From: Bradyrhizobium sp. LHD-71
Lineage (GTDB): Bacteria > Pseudomonadota > Alphaproteobacteria > Rhizobiales > Xanthobacteraceae
Length of the DNA stretch: 64,000 nt
Assembly: GCF_031157255.1 (NCBI RefSeq)
Contig: NZ_JAVIFX010000026.1
Location: forward strand, 57,388-121,387
Reading direction: 5' to 3'
The notes below the pieces were generated by a model. That model made no database searches, had not been told where the DNA came from, and was given only the letters and a program-made list of their open reading frames with translations. This document shows positions 44,188-52,690 of the stretch, one piece after another. Positions within the stretch are counted from its first letter, which is position 1. Each line of letters starts with the position of its first letter. Position numbers and translations under genes: made by a program.

Positions 44188-45126
44188 ATGAAGTCCTGGA
44201 AGATCGGTAAGAGTTATGGCGTCGCCTTCTCGGGCGATGGCCGGCTGCTCGCAACGCTCGGGCGCGACGTATGGATCTGGACGGTCGCGAAGCGATCGAA
44301 GTCGGTGCGCACCCATCCCGTCTCGCATCCTTGCGATGCCGCGTTTTCCCCGGATGCCGGCCGGCTTGCCGTCAAGAGCACGTCGGGACACATTGCCATC
44401 ATCGATGTGGAATCCGGTCAAACGGCCGTCGACTTCGACAACAGCGGTGAAGGAGAAGGGGCGAACCTCCAGTACTCGCCGTGTGGCGACTACATCATTG
44501 ATGGTGCCTGGAACGGCCGTCTGATCGTGAGGTGCGCGGAGTCGGCATCGCGCGAGTTCGTTCAGGAGTTTCCGGGCGACATGATCCGCGGGATTCGCAG
44601 CTTTCAGAACGGACAGCGCTGGATCGTGGCGCACAGCCCGATAGCGAAGACATATGACCGGCCGCCGCCACCAGACTATTTCTCCATGTGGGAGTGGCCT
44701 TTTCGGCGCGGCACGCACCAGGTCCTGCCGCTGAGAATCCCTTTCTCTCTCGCCCGATCGCTGGCGATCAGCATCGATGGACAATATCTGGCCGTCGTTC
44801 ATGGCGCGCCTCCAGATAGCCTGTCGGTGTTTCAGCTCAGAAATGGTGCTCGTGCAGCAACGATCCCCGTCGCGGTTGGGGGGACAAGCGCCGCGGTCCG
44901 TTGGTCTTCCGACGGCCGGCTGCTCGTCTCGGTCCAAGACGAAGCGGTCGTCGTATACGCTTGGCCGGGTCTGCAGGAACTCCACAGGCTGGCTCTTCCG
45001 TTCCCAAGCGACGCAGCATTCTCTCCGCCGGGAGATGCTCTGGCGCTAGGGTCCTGGAAAGTCGGGTGGGTTCTTCCTTTCGATGCGCTTTCCGGAATGA
45101 GCGTTCCGCCAGCCGCCGCGCCGTAG
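44188..45126 (+). CDS. WD40-like beta-propeller protein
   Basis: Cytosolic protein of 312 residues without signal peptide. Repeats of about 40-45 residues are visible, each with a strand pair around a Gly-Asp turn: VAFSGDGRLLATLGRDVWIW, AAFSPDAGRLAVKSTSGHIA, LQYSPCGDYIIDGAWNGRLI, LAISIDGQYLAVVHG, VRWSSDGRLLVSVQDEAVVV, AAFSPPGDALALGSWKVGW. This suggests a six- or seven-bladed propeller, a protein-interaction scaffold. GAGG lies seven bases before the ATG at 44188; upstream open frame (to 43669) overlaps the LysR gene and is not conserved. Partner and function are unknown. Confidence 0.75.
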   Translation: MKSWKIGKSYGVAFSGDGRLLATLGRDVWIWTVAKRSKSVRTHPVSHPCDAAFSPDAGRLAVKSTSGHIAIIDVESGQTAVDFDNSGEGEGANLQYSPCGDYIIDGAWNGRLIVRCAESASREFVQEFPGDMIRGIRSFQNGQRWIVAHSPIAKTYDRPPPPDYFSMWEWPFRRGTHQVLPLRIPFSLARSLAISIDGQYLAVVHGAPPDSLSVFQLRNGARAATIPVAVGGTSAAVRWSSDGRLLVSVQDEAVVVYAWPGLQELHRLALPFPSDAAFSPPGDALALGSWKVGWVLPFDALSGMSVPPAAAP

Positions 45127-45154
45127 CATCGAGCGCTTGCCTTTCGGCGGCCTT

Positions 45155-45186
45155 ACTTGGGATCAGTGTCACTTGGGATCAGTGTC
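45155..45186. repeat. 16-bp perfect tandem duplication
   Basis: ACTTGGGATCAGTGTC occurs twice without a gap (45155-45170 and 45171-45186) in the 106-base space between two convergent genes. It looks like a recent slippage duplication and could be a strain-variable site. Confidence 0.8.
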
Positions 45187-45232
45187 GCCTTGAAGCGTCC
45201 GCCAGGTTTGGCGAACCTCGCGTGCAAGAAGA

Positions 45233-45919
45233 TTACTTGCGTTTTGACGTGCCGCGCTTCTCCGAACTGCTGCGGGTCGGTGCACCTCGATTGGGCCGAC
45301 GGACGGCTCTGACCTTGCCGCTGTTCGCACCACCGCAAAAGAACTGATCGCCGCCGTCGGACTCGAGGCCGGACACGTCCGCCCCGGGCGGCATCTCGAG
45401 CCGCTCCAGCACCTCTCCTGTGCGCGGATCTATCCGCCTCAACTCGCTTTCGTCGCCCTCCCAGGTGGCGTGCCAGAGTTCGCCATCGACCCAGGTGACT
45501 CCGGTCACAAAGCGATTGGACTCGATGGTGCGAAGAACGGCTCCACTTTGCGGGTCGACTTGATGGATCTTCCGATCCCGGTATTGCCCCACCCACAGCG
45601 TCCCTTCGGCCCACGCGAGTCCCGAGTCCGCGCCGGCCCCGGGTGCCGGGATCGAGGCAAGCACCTGGCCGGTGCCCGGATCGATCTTCTGGATGCGATC
45701 CTCGGCGATCTGAAACAGGTGCTGACCATCGAAAGCCGTTCCTGCATGCGCGGCAACATCGATCGAGCGCACCAATTTGCCGCTTGCCGGATCGAAAGCG
45801 TTCAGCTTGTCGCCGGACGCAAACCAGACGTGCTGACCATCGTATGTGACGCCATGCACGTTGTCGTTACCCCGAAATGGGCCATACTCACGGAGGATTT
45901 CGGCTGCTGTTCGTTTCAT
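45233..45919 (-). CDS. Beta-propeller protein, glutamine cyclotransferase / Vgb-like
   Basis: Protein of 228 residues starting MKRTAAEILREYGPFRGNDN. Four or five propeller blades with the repeating pattern xxxFDGQHLxxxxxxxxxIxxxDPxTGxxLxxI are seen: TAFDGQHLFQIAEDRIQKID, GLAWAEGTLWVGQYRDRKIH, VTWVDGELWHATWEGDESEL. The fold is that of glutaminyl cyclase-like and streptogramin-lyase-like proteins. No signal peptide is present. The catalytic Glu of true glutamine cyclotransferases cannot be placed. It lies 10 bases after the TPR-HTH regulator gene on the same strand and is probably controlled by or partners with it. Confidence 0.8.
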   Translation of the reverse strand: MKRTAAEILREYGPFRGNDNVHGVTYDGQHVWFASGDKLNAFDPASGKLVRSIDVAAHAGTAFDGQHLFQIAEDRIQKIDPGTGQVLASIPAPGAGADSGLAWAEGTLWVGQYRDRKIHQVDPQSGAVLRTIESNRFVTGVTWVDGELWHATWEGDESELRRIDPRTGEVLERLEMPPGADVSGLESDGGDQFFCGGANSGKVRAVRRPNRGAPTRSSSEKRGTSKRK

Positions 45920-45928
45920 GACGCCATC

Positions 45929-47149
45929 CTAGCCGCCCGGAAGCGGTGCCGGGAGTAACAAGGTCGTCGCGAATCCGGGCAGGGGTGGTGTCATCCAACG
46001 GCGCGCACGCCCGCGGCCAAACGATTGTATTTTGCCTGCTGCGGCGAGCTCGTCGAGGGAGCGCTGCACCGTACGCTGGCTGGCTCCGAGCGCGAGTGCC
46101 AGCGCCGAGCTCGACCACGATTCACCGTCGCCAAGCAACGCCAGCACCGCTGCATGAGCCTCGTCGATGGGCCGCGCCAGTACGACGATCTCTTGCGCCC
46201 GGCGCGGCAACAGTGCGAACCCTTGCGTCGTCGCGCTGACGCTCGCGAGCGTTCGAAGCGTCGCCCGAAGCCGCCCGATTTCGACCCGCAAGCGCGCACG
46301 ATTCGATTCATCCGCATGCTTTGCCCGGAATGCTCGCGCGATAAGCGTGCCTCTTGGCACATCTTGCGGTGACGTTTCGGCCAGTGCACGTGCGAGTGCG
46401 AACAGCACTGGACGCCTTGCGAGCGAAACCACCGTGCCTGCCTCGTGCACCACGTGTCGGCATGCGTCGACGACCAGAGCCTTCGACGCCAGCAGCGCTT
46501 CAACTTCCTCGAGCAAAAGTGGTCGTTCTTCGCCGCGCGCAATCAGGCGTGCGGCAGGGGTGTTCAGGACGAGGGATGCGTTCTCGACCTCTGCCATCAA
46601 TGCAGGGATGGCAGCCTCGCGCGCGGCATGTCCGGCGTCAGCGAGCGCCGCGCGTGCAGTCTTTGTCCGCAGGCGTCGCATGGCGATTCCGGCAACCACC
46701 AGCCCGTGGGCAGCTTTCAACGCGGCGGGAAGGGGCGCGGGATCGAGCTCGGCGAGCTTTTGCTCGGCCTCGTCGAGACGCCCGATCAGCAGCAGCCGGC
46801 GGACGTCGAGATAGCGTGCATGCGCGGCGTTCAGCTTGTCGCCGTGCTGTTCGAGCGTCGCCCGCGCTGCGTCGAGGGCCTTTGCGGGCCAGCCCAGGTC
46901 GCGTGAGACGAGCGCGATCTCGGCCTCGGCGACAATGCACCTTGCACGCGCGACCGCTTCTTTGGATCCGAAAGCGCGCGCGGCGCGTCGCAGGAGATCT
47001 TTCGCCTTTACGAGATCGCCGAGCTGCGCCATCGCGATGCCTCGCAACGCCAGTGCGGCGGCGTCGTCACGCAAGGCGACCCGGTTCAGGGCGCCGAGAG
47101 GGTCGCCCGCGGCGAGCGCACGCGCCGCGGCTGTGATCAGCGAATCCAT
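45929..47149 (-). CDS. TPR and helix-turn-helix regulator
   Basis: Protein of 406 residues. The N-terminal 170 residues are alpha-helical repeats resembling TPRs (ALRGIAMAQLGDLVKAKDLL, RRAARAFGSKEAVARARCIV, RLLLIGRLDEAEQKLAELDP). The centre (about 220-330) is a conserved helical region with HVVHEAGTVVSLARRPVLFA and a winged-helix-like stretch GTLIARAFRAKHADESNRAR LRVEIGRLRA (shown in two parts). The C-terminus has a DeoR-like helix-turn-helix: SSALALALGASQRTVQRSLD, ELAAAGKIQSFGRGRARRWM. It is likely a cytosolic transcription regulator; the downstream propeller gene is its probable target or partner. Confidence 0.75.
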   Translation of the reverse strand: MDSLITAAARALAAGDPLGALNRVALRDDAAALALRGIAMAQLGDLVKAKDLLRRAARAFGSKEAVARARCIVAEAEIALVSRDLGWPAKALDAARATLEQHGDKLNAAHARYLDVRRLLLIGRLDEAEQKLAELDPAPLPAALKAAHGLVVAGIAMRRLRTKTARAALADAGHAAREAAIPALMAEVENASLVLNTPAARLIARGEERPLLLEEVEALLASKALVVDACRHVVHEAGTVVSLARRPVLFALARALAETSPQDVPRGTLIARAFRAKHADESNRARLRVEIGRLRATLRTLASVSATTQGFALLPRRAQEIVVLARPIDEAHAAVLALLGDGESWSSSALALALGASQRTVQRSLDELAAAGKIQSFGRGRARRWMTPPLPGFATTLLLPAPLPGG

Positions 47150-47295
47150 TTGAATCCCGCCACACTTGTCACTCCCACCGTTCGATGCCCCGGCCTTAGT
47201 CTACCTCATGCTCACAACGAGTTCGTCGCGGCGAAGTGGTGCCGACGACGAAATCCCTGACGTGCAGAAACTTACACCGGAAGGAGAAACCGCAA

Positions 47296-47742
47296 ATGCC
47301 GGATATTTTACACAGGACCGGAATCAAATCACCGTCGCCAAACGAGGCCTACAAGGCGTTGGCCACAATTGAGGGACTCTCCGGCTGGTGGACCGACGAT
47401 ACGCAGGGCGACAGCAAAGTCGGTGGTGTGATCACGTTCCGCTTCGGTTCTCAGAGTTCTTTCGACATGAAGGTGCTTGAGCTCGAGCCCGGCAAGCGTG
47501 TGCTATGGCAGGTCCTGGACGGTCCGGCCGAATGGATCGGCACGAAAGTGGGTTTCGATCTCGAACAGGACGGGGACTGGACCATCGTCCTTTTCAAGCA
47601 CCAAGGCTGGAAGGCGCCGACGGAGTCCATGCACCATTGCAGCACCAAGTGGGCCGTCTTTATGCTGAGCCTGAAGGCGCTGGTCGAAACGGGGACGGGT
47701 CGGCCCTATCCCAACGATGTCAGGATCGACAATTGGAGGTGA
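47296..47742 (+). CDS. SRPBCC (AHSA1-like) domain protein
   Basis: Small cytosolic protein of 148 residues starting MPDILHRTGIKSPSPNEAYK. The START-like hydrophobic-pocket fold is indicated by the first strand and helix (AYKALATIEGLSGWWTDDTQ), the GGVITFRFG strand, and the C-terminal helix STKWAVFMLSLKALVETG. Ligands of this family are varied, and no enzyme activity can be claimed. AAGGAGAA lies nine bases before the ATG at 47296. It is not next to an ArsR gene, unlike the other SRPBCC genes in this window. It converges on the DUF1269 gene. Confidence 0.85.
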   Translation: MPDILHRTGIKSPSPNEAYKALATIEGLSGWWTDDTQGDSKVGGVITFRFGSQSSFDMKVLELEPGKRVLWQVLDGPAEWIGTKVGFDLEQDGDWTIVLFKHQGWKAPTESMHHCSTKWAVFMLSLKALVETGTGRPYPNDVRIDNWR

Positions 47743-47750
47743 GGGCGGCC

Positions 47751-48263
47751 TCAGGCTGCCTTCTGCAGCGCTGCTTTCAGCTTCTCTTCGTTGGCGTTCG
47801 ACAGTGAAGTTCTGAGCACGCGAGGTTTGAAGGGTTCGATTTCGGCGAGAACCTTGTCTTCGGTCATGTCCTTGACCTGAACGAAGAGGGCCGATGACTC
47901 GGGCGGGATGGTTTCACCAAGCTTCTTGATGAACTCGTCGTTGATCCCGTAATCCGTCAGCGCACCTGACAGCGCGCCGGTGCCGGCGCCGGCGAGGGCA
48001 CCGAGCGCTAATCCTGCGAGGGGATTCAGAAGGAGGAGCCCGACCAGCGTTCCCCACAACGCGCCGAGCGATCCGCCGCTCGCCGCGCCGATGGCGGCGA
48101 GGTTCACGGCCTGCTTGATGTGAACCTTGCCGTCCTTGGTCCGCTCGACCACGCAGGCGTCCTCGAGGTCGATCAACTTCTCCTTCTGCATCGAGCGCGC
48201 CTTGTTCAGGACCTCGTCCGCAGTGTGGATGCCATCGAAGCCAAGTACGATCAGGGTGCTCAT
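47751..48263 (-). CDS. DUF1269-family membrane protein
   Basis: Protein of 170 residues starting MSTLIVLGFDGIHTADEVLN. An N-terminal ferredoxin-like part is followed by a glycine- and alanine-rich hydrophobic segment (AAIGAASGGSLGALWGTLVG, then LLLLNPLAGLALGALAGAGT) that forms two close membrane helices. The C-terminal part returns to the soluble fold (GETIPPESSALFVQVKDMTE). This layout is diagnostic for DUF1269, a stress-associated family of unknown function. The ATG is preceded by a usable site. Confidence 0.92.
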   Translation of the reverse strand: MSTLIVLGFDGIHTADEVLNKARSMQKEKLIDLEDACVVERTKDGKVHIKQAVNLAAIGAASGGSLGALWGTLVGLLLLNPLAGLALGALAGAGTGALSGALTDYGINDEFIKKLGETIPPESSALFVQVKDMTEDKVLAEIEPFKPRVLRTSLSNANEEKLKAALQKAA

Positions 48264-48304
48264 GACTTTGTCCTCAAAGATTGCTGCGGCAGTGTCTCAC
48301 GAGG

Positions 48305-48526
48305 CTAATCGCGGCGAGTGAGGCTCCAGTCCTGCGACGACTGGGCCGACCAGGAACTCCGCACTCTTACAGGCCGGGTCAGGTTGGAATTGAAGGCGGC
48401 ATTTGCGCCGAACACGCCCCCGGACGAGCGGGCACGGCGCGCACTCTGCGTTGGCATGAGGATTGCCGCGGCAAGGCCGAGAACGGCGAGGAGCGTCATT
48501 GTGCTCAGCAGTGTGTTGGCCAGCAT
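48305..48526 (-). CDS. Small exported or membrane-anchored protein
   Basis: Protein of 73 residues starting MLANTLLSTMTLLAVLGLAA, a hydrophobic N-terminus acting as a signal peptide or anchor (AAILMPTQSA). The rest is basic and serine-rich with no recognised domain. The ribosome site ACGGAGACAATA immediately precedes the ATG. It is the first of three small exported-protein genes in the area that carry the same 80-bp block upstream (48541-48620), which supports it being a real gene. Confidence 0.6.
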   Translation of the reverse strand: MLANTLLSTMTLLAVLGLAAAILMPTQSARRARSSGGVFGANAAFNSNLTRPVRVRSSWSAQSSQDWSLTRRD

Positions 48527-48540
48527 TATTGTCTCCGTTT

Positions 48541-48620
48541 GCAGGTCCCAGCGACCATTCCTCTCGAACGTCGCCATTACACAGGCGCGGCGGCCGTTCG
48601 ACTATTGGGGAATAACCTGA
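48541..48620 (-). repeat. Conserved 80-bp upstream block, copy A
   Basis: Homologous to the blocks at 49351-49430 and 53607-53684. Shared features on the plus strand are CCAGCGAC-TTC near the left end, GAACG, ATTAC, and GGGGA-CGACCTGA-type sequence at the right end. Copy A ends 15 bases before the start codon of the small gene at 48526, so it includes the gene's promoter or leader. Confidence 0.7.
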
Positions 48621-48791
48621 GTGCCGGTCTGCAAGACCCTAAGCATCGATTGAGAGTCAATTTGAGAGCTTATCGGCGGAGATGGGGCACCGCGCTGAAT
48701 GGTCTAATGCGCTTAAAATGCTGGAACGATTATTTCGAGTCTCGCAATCACGTCAGGGAAGAGGTGCGACATGGTGGGTTGTCGAATGAAG

Positions 48792-48821
48792 AAGGAGGAG
48801 AATGGGGCCATTCTCCTCCTT
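48792..48821. terminator. Strong hairpin after the 48869 gene
   Basis: AAGGAGGAGAATGG at 48792-48805 pairs perfectly with CCATTCTCCTCCTT at 48808-48821, with only two unpaired bases. For the minus-strand gene ending at 48869 it lies 48 bases downstream and is followed by a pyrimidine-rich stretch (CTTCATTCG), so it probably ends that transcript. Confidence 0.65.
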
Positions 48822-48868
48822 GGTCGCTGCAATGTCGTTGATATGATCGCGCACTCCGCCGGAGTGCT

Positions 48869-49195
48869 TTACCCGCCGTGGATTGCCGTCCAATCCGGTG
48901 CGCGAAGTCCCGTCCCCCATTCCCGCGGCGTCAGAACCGGACGCGGTACGACGGGGCCCATGGCGGCATACGAGTCGATGTTCGGGACAGCGGCAGAGTA
49001 GGCGCTTTCCGGGATGCCGCTGGCGCCGGAGCGGCCAGGGCCAGTCGTCGTCTGATAGTAGTCAGTGTAGGGTTCGGGATAATAGGGAGCCGCAGCCCTC
49101 CAATTGTTCTGGAGGACCTGGGCAGAAGCAGGCTCTGCTGGCACCAGCATTGCCCCGGCCAGAACCAGCGCGGCCGCAAATTTCGTCGCGTTCAT
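48869..49195 (-). CDS. Small secreted protein, paralogue of the 53130 gene
   Basis: Exported protein of 108 residues. Signal peptide MNATKFAAALVLAGAMLVPA EPASAQ (two parts shown), cut near SAQ. The mature part is rich in Tyr, Pro and Thr: PEPYTDYYQTTTGPGRSGAS, then YAAMGPVVPRPVLTPREW and the ending GTGLRAPDWTAIHGG. The same YTDYY-TTTGP, YAA-GPVV, TGL-APDW-AIHG pattern occurs in the protein at 53130, so they are paralogues. The family is unknown to me and probably lineage-specific. GGAGATAAC precedes the ATG. Confidence 0.75.
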   Translation of the reverse strand: MNATKFAAALVLAGAMLVPAEPASAQVLQNNWRAAAPYYPEPYTDYYQTTTGPGRSGASGIPESAYSAAVPNIDSYAAMGPVVPRPVLTPREWGTGLRAPDWTAIHGG

Positions 49196-49350
49196 GTTAT
49201 CTCCATTCGAGATTGGCAAGGCACGACATGCAGCGGCCGTGTCCTTGCACAGTTGCATCGATCGGGCCGGCCGCATCTTGCCGCCTCTCGCGAATCGTGC
49301 GCACCGATCAGATGCGCCGGCGACCCGCAGAGCGTCGGCTTCGAATTGGG

Positions 49351-49430
49351 CCAGACCCCAGCGACTGTTCCTTCTGAACGTCGTGATTACATAGGCAGGG
49401 GGTGTCGCGAACCATCGGGGATCGACCTGA
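49351..49430 (-). repeat. Conserved 80-bp upstream block, copy B
   Basis: Second copy of the block, 155 bases upstream of the 49195 start. Plus-strand core: CCAGCGACTGTTCCTTCTGA, ACGTC, GATTACATAGGC, then CATCGGGGATCGACCTGA. It keeps the same 80-base length as copy A with roughly two thirds identity by eye. Confidence 0.75.
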
Positions 49431-49507
49431 ATATGCCCCCGTAAGACCCTAAAGCCGTGCACGAACGCAGTTAGCCCACCAGAAACGGTTGGATTGTAGG
49501 CTGAAAA

Positions 49508-51250
49508 TCAGGTTGAGACCTCGCCTTCGACTGTCACGCGTTCCCACGACAGCAGGCAAATCTTGTGATCATCGCTCACGCCCAGCGTGTGGATGTAGAA
49601 GAAACTATCCTCTTCGTCGGTCGCCTCCATGACCGGTGATGGCGCCGAGACGATCGGAATATTTTCGCATTCGCCGAGCCAATCGGTGTGGCGATGACCA
49701 TGCATCAACACCACGCGGCCGGAGACTTTGCGGAGTCGACGCACGAACCAGCTTCCATTGACCAGCGCCGTGCCGATCCGTTCCGACAGCACCTTGGCCG
49801 GTCTCGGATACTCGACGACATGGTGATGGAGGGCCAGAACCCAGCATGCCTTCGGGTACTGGGCCGCCGCGATTTCAATCCCTCGCATCTGTTCGGACGT
49901 CATCATTCCGAGGGCATTGGTGAACGAAAAATGAGTATCTGCATTCGAATTCAAAAGAACGATGCCGAGGCCGTCACTGCTGTCGGGCGGCACGATCATC
50001 GGAAAGGCAGTTGCCCAAAGGTCGTCGAGACGCCTGGCCAGGAGCGGTTTCGCGATGTCGGAGAATCTGGCGATTCCCACGCGATTTGGTTCCAATGCGG
50101 CCGAGAGGCTTGCCCCGACATGTCCGTGAGCTTGGTCGATCACACGAACACGCTGGCCTTGGATGAAATCAGCCGCCGACAGAAACCGCAACCGTCGCAA
50201 CCGTCTATTCGGGCTTGTAGGCAGATCGAGACGGGCAGGGTTGGCGCGATCGACGATATTGAGATCGTGGTTGCCGGGCAGGATCAGGATGCGTTCCAGA
50301 AGCCGGGGAAACTTCTGCAGTTCATCGAGCAGTTCCGACCACTCAGCGGAGCGGCCCGCGTCGGTCAGGTCTCCTGTAATCAGAACGACATCGACAGGAG
50401 TCCGCGAATGAATCACGTCGAGCTTCGCAAGTATCTGACGCAGGCGGATATTGCCGCGTGGTCCTGACCGTCCGCTTTCAATACGAAAGCCGTATCGCTC
50501 GCCAACCGCATGAAGATCGGAAAGATGGACAAGGCGCCATTTGCGCCTGACATTCTGATCTCCAGAACACGCGTTGAAGTCGCGCGGCTGCGGCATGATT
50601 GCGTCCGCGTATGCCCAGATGAGCGAGGCGATCGCCAGATACGTCGTCACAAGGACAACACTGTTGGCGAGTGCGATTGAAACGAGTGAACGGGGCGAGG
50701 CGAGGTCCGAGACAGTGCCCAGCCAGCGCGACGCCGGCCATGCGAGCCATGCGATGCCCGCTGCAGCGCAGAACATGATCGCACCTGCCGCCATCGATGT
50801 GAAGATGCTGAAGGCGAAGCTTCGAGTTTGACCGGTTCGCAACGTGAACAATTTGCCGGTCAAATGCCGCATGGTCTCGCGGCAGATTGCATATACGGGC
50901 TCGACAACGATTGCGTTCAGCGCCCAGAAGCTGCTTTCCGCCAGTCTGAGAACTGACCTGGCGCCCCATAGCCCTAGCACCGCCAAAAAGGCAAGCAGCA
51001 GGATAGGCCAGATCCCTATCAGAGGCGACGCGATCCTGTCCTTGATGAGGACGATCCATGCCGAGACAATCAGTGGTGTGAGACCTAGCAGGAGACCTGG
51101 GAGGACGAAAAGCATCGTCCATGACAGAACCAGTTTGGCCGGGCTGATTTCTGCAAACAGGCTGCCAGCCAGTGACAGCATGGATCGGCGCTTGGTGCTG
51201 GAGGCGTCGTCTTCGATGTCGCCGCGGCGGGGATCGACCAGAGGGTTCAT
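49508..51250 (-). CDS. Membrane-anchored metallophosphoesterase
   Basis: Protein of 580 residues. The N-terminal 220 residues carry five or so membrane helices (LVLSWTMLFVLPGLLLGLTP, IWPILLLAFLAVLGLWGARS, AAGAIMFCAAAGIAWLAW, VVLVTTYLAIASLIWAYADA). The calcineurin-like catalytic domain follows with all five metal motifs: LVHLSDLHAVG (DxH), VVLITGDLTDAGR (GDxxDxG), ILILPGNHDLN (GNHD), LALHHHVVEY, and LMHGHRHTDWLG (GHxH). The active site therefore lies in a soluble domain after the membrane part. The substrate could be a nucleotide, phospholipid or lipid-linked phosphate. A permease gene of the AI-2E family lies 46 bases upstream on the same strand. Confidence 0.85.
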   Translation of the reverse strand: MNPLVDPRRGDIEDDASSTKRRSMLSLAGSLFAEISPAKLVLSWTMLFVLPGLLLGLTPLIVSAWIVLIKDRIASPLIGIWPILLLAFLAVLGLWGARSVLRLAESSFWALNAIVVEPVYAICRETMRHLTGKLFTLRTGQTRSFAFSIFTSMAAGAIMFCAAAGIAWLAWPASRWLGTVSDLASPRSLVSIALANSVVLVTTYLAIASLIWAYADAIMPQPRDFNACSGDQNVRRKWRLVHLSDLHAVGERYGFRIESGRSGPRGNIRLRQILAKLDVIHSRTPVDVVLITGDLTDAGRSAEWSELLDELQKFPRLLERILILPGNHDLNIVDRANPARLDLPTSPNRRLRRLRFLSAADFIQGQRVRVIDQAHGHVGASLSAALEPNRVGIARFSDIAKPLLARRLDDLWATAFPMIVPPDSSDGLGIVLLNSNADTHFSFTNALGMMTSEQMRGIEIAAAQYPKACWVLALHHHVVEYPRPAKVLSERIGTALVNGSWFVRRLRKVSGRVVLMHGHRHTDWLGECENIPIVSAPSPVMEATDEEDSFFYIHTLGVSDDHKICLLSWERVTVEGEVST

Positions 51251-51296
51251 ATCCGGCGCTCGCCGGGCAATTGGAAGGAGATGGCGGCGCAGCGGA

Positions 51297-52436
51297 TCAA
51301 GATCGCCCCGGTATGGTTACGGGTTGGGCTGGATCGATTTCTTTCGTTGCCGGCGCAGCTCCGTCACCAAGGCAATCCTCCACATAGAATCGCAAGACGG
51401 CGATGCGGCCGATCGCGACGAGCGGCACCGCAAGCGCTATTCCCATCACGCCGAACAGCGAACCGAACAGAACGATCGCGACCAGTATCCAGGCCGGCGG
51501 AATCTCGACGGCTTGGCGCAGAATGAGCGGGCCGATCACGTAGCCTTCGATCGATTGCACGATCGTGTAGACGCCGACCGACCAGATCAACATCGACAGG
51601 CCAAGCGGCATCGCTACCAGTCCGATCGGGATGGCCGCCGCAATCGGACCTAAATACGGGATGAAGTTCGACAAACCGGCCTGTACACCGAGCAGGAAAG
51701 CACCAGGAAGGCCCATGAGATAGAGAACGATCCAGACGCATATCGTCATCAGGACGATGCGAGCGACCTGTCCCACGAGCCATAGCTGCAGCACGCCGCC
51801 CATTTCGTTCAGGACATCGCGCACGCGTGCGCGGTACGAGGGCCGCACGAGCAGGACAATGCTTTCACGATAAAGATGCGGACTGAAGGCGAAGAGCATC
51901 CCCAGAAACAGCATGATGGCGGTATTCGCCAGAAAACTCGATGCCGTTCCGACCGCCGTCTGCGCATGCCCGAACAGTTTGCTGTGATCGGGAAACCAGC
52001 TTGAGAAATCGCGACCGCCTTCCGGACCGAACAATTCGATCCCGAAGTTCAGCAGGTAGTTTTGTAGAATGTCGAGTTGTGCATCTATTACTCGAACGAG
52101 ATAGCGAAGCTGTTCTGGAAGGTGTCCCGCTCCCCAAATGATGCTCAGCGCCGCAAGTGCGCCCAGGATCACCAGCACAAGGGCAAGCCGCCATCCGCGG
52201 CTGAGGGGAATGACCGGCTTGATTGCGCGTGCGCATGCGTCAAAGAAAGCTGCAAACAGAACACCCGCGAAAATCAGAAGCAGGCTCGCCGCCATCTGCC
52301 AGATGAAGAACAAGCCTGCCGCCGTCGCGAGCAAGACGAAACCAGTCGAAAGAGCGCCGCGCCAGCGGTCAGATGTCGCGTCGGAAATCGAAGGCTCGCG
52401 AGAGGGAGGTCTGTTCGGATGGGCTGGAGTGGTCAT
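51297..52436 (-). CDS. AI-2E family (PerM/YdiK-like) transporter
   Basis: Inner-membrane protein of 379 residues with the seven or eight helices of the AI-2E exporter superfamily. Hallmarks: FIWQMAASLLLIFAGVLFAA near the N-terminus, the long extracytoplasmic region (residues about 110-180), QAGLSNFIPYLGPIAAAIPI in the conserved membrane core, and EIPPAWILVAIVLFGSLFGV MGIALAVPL (two parts) near the end. Members export small molecules or sodium ions; an autoinducer role is not implied by the name. It precedes the metallophosphoesterase gene and is probably cotranscribed with it. Confidence 0.9.
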   Translation of the reverse strand: MTTPAHPNRPPSREPSISDATSDRWRGALSTGFVLLATAAGLFFIWQMAASLLLIFAGVLFAAFFDACARAIKPVIPLSRGWRLALVLVILGALAALSIIWGAGHLPEQLRYLVRVIDAQLDILQNYLLNFGIELFGPEGGRDFSSWFPDHSKLFGHAQTAVGTASSFLANTAIMLFLGMLFAFSPHLYRESIVLLVRPSYRARVRDVLNEMGGVLQLWLVGQVARIVLMTICVWIVLYLMGLPGAFLLGVQAGLSNFIPYLGPIAAAIPIGLVAMPLGLSMLIWSVGVYTIVQSIEGYVIGPLILRQAVEIPPAWILVAIVLFGSLFGVMGIALAVPLVAIGRIAVLRFYVEDCLGDGAAPATKEIDPAQPVTIPGRS

Positions 52437-52690
52437 CGACAGCTCACGAGTGCCTGGAGAGGCGGACGGTATCTGGCAGGCATCTGCTCGTGTCCTCGAT
52501 CACCTACCGAGCATGACTGTTCGTCTGTCGGCCTTCCAGTCAAAATTTAACGATCATTTTCGGCGGAAACGAAGGCGCCGCCAACCCGTCGTCTCAAAAC
52601 TTCAGCGCGAAGAACCAGTGTTTTCCCGGATCGTCACCGTGTCCAAACTCCGATGTAATCTCTGATCCAGTCGCACATGGGAGGACTATC

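Noticed and set aside
48878..49444. 188-codon plus-strand frame opposite the small secreted protein
   Set aside because: No similarity and no upstream site; the minus strand carries a clear signal peptide and a paralogue elsewhere.
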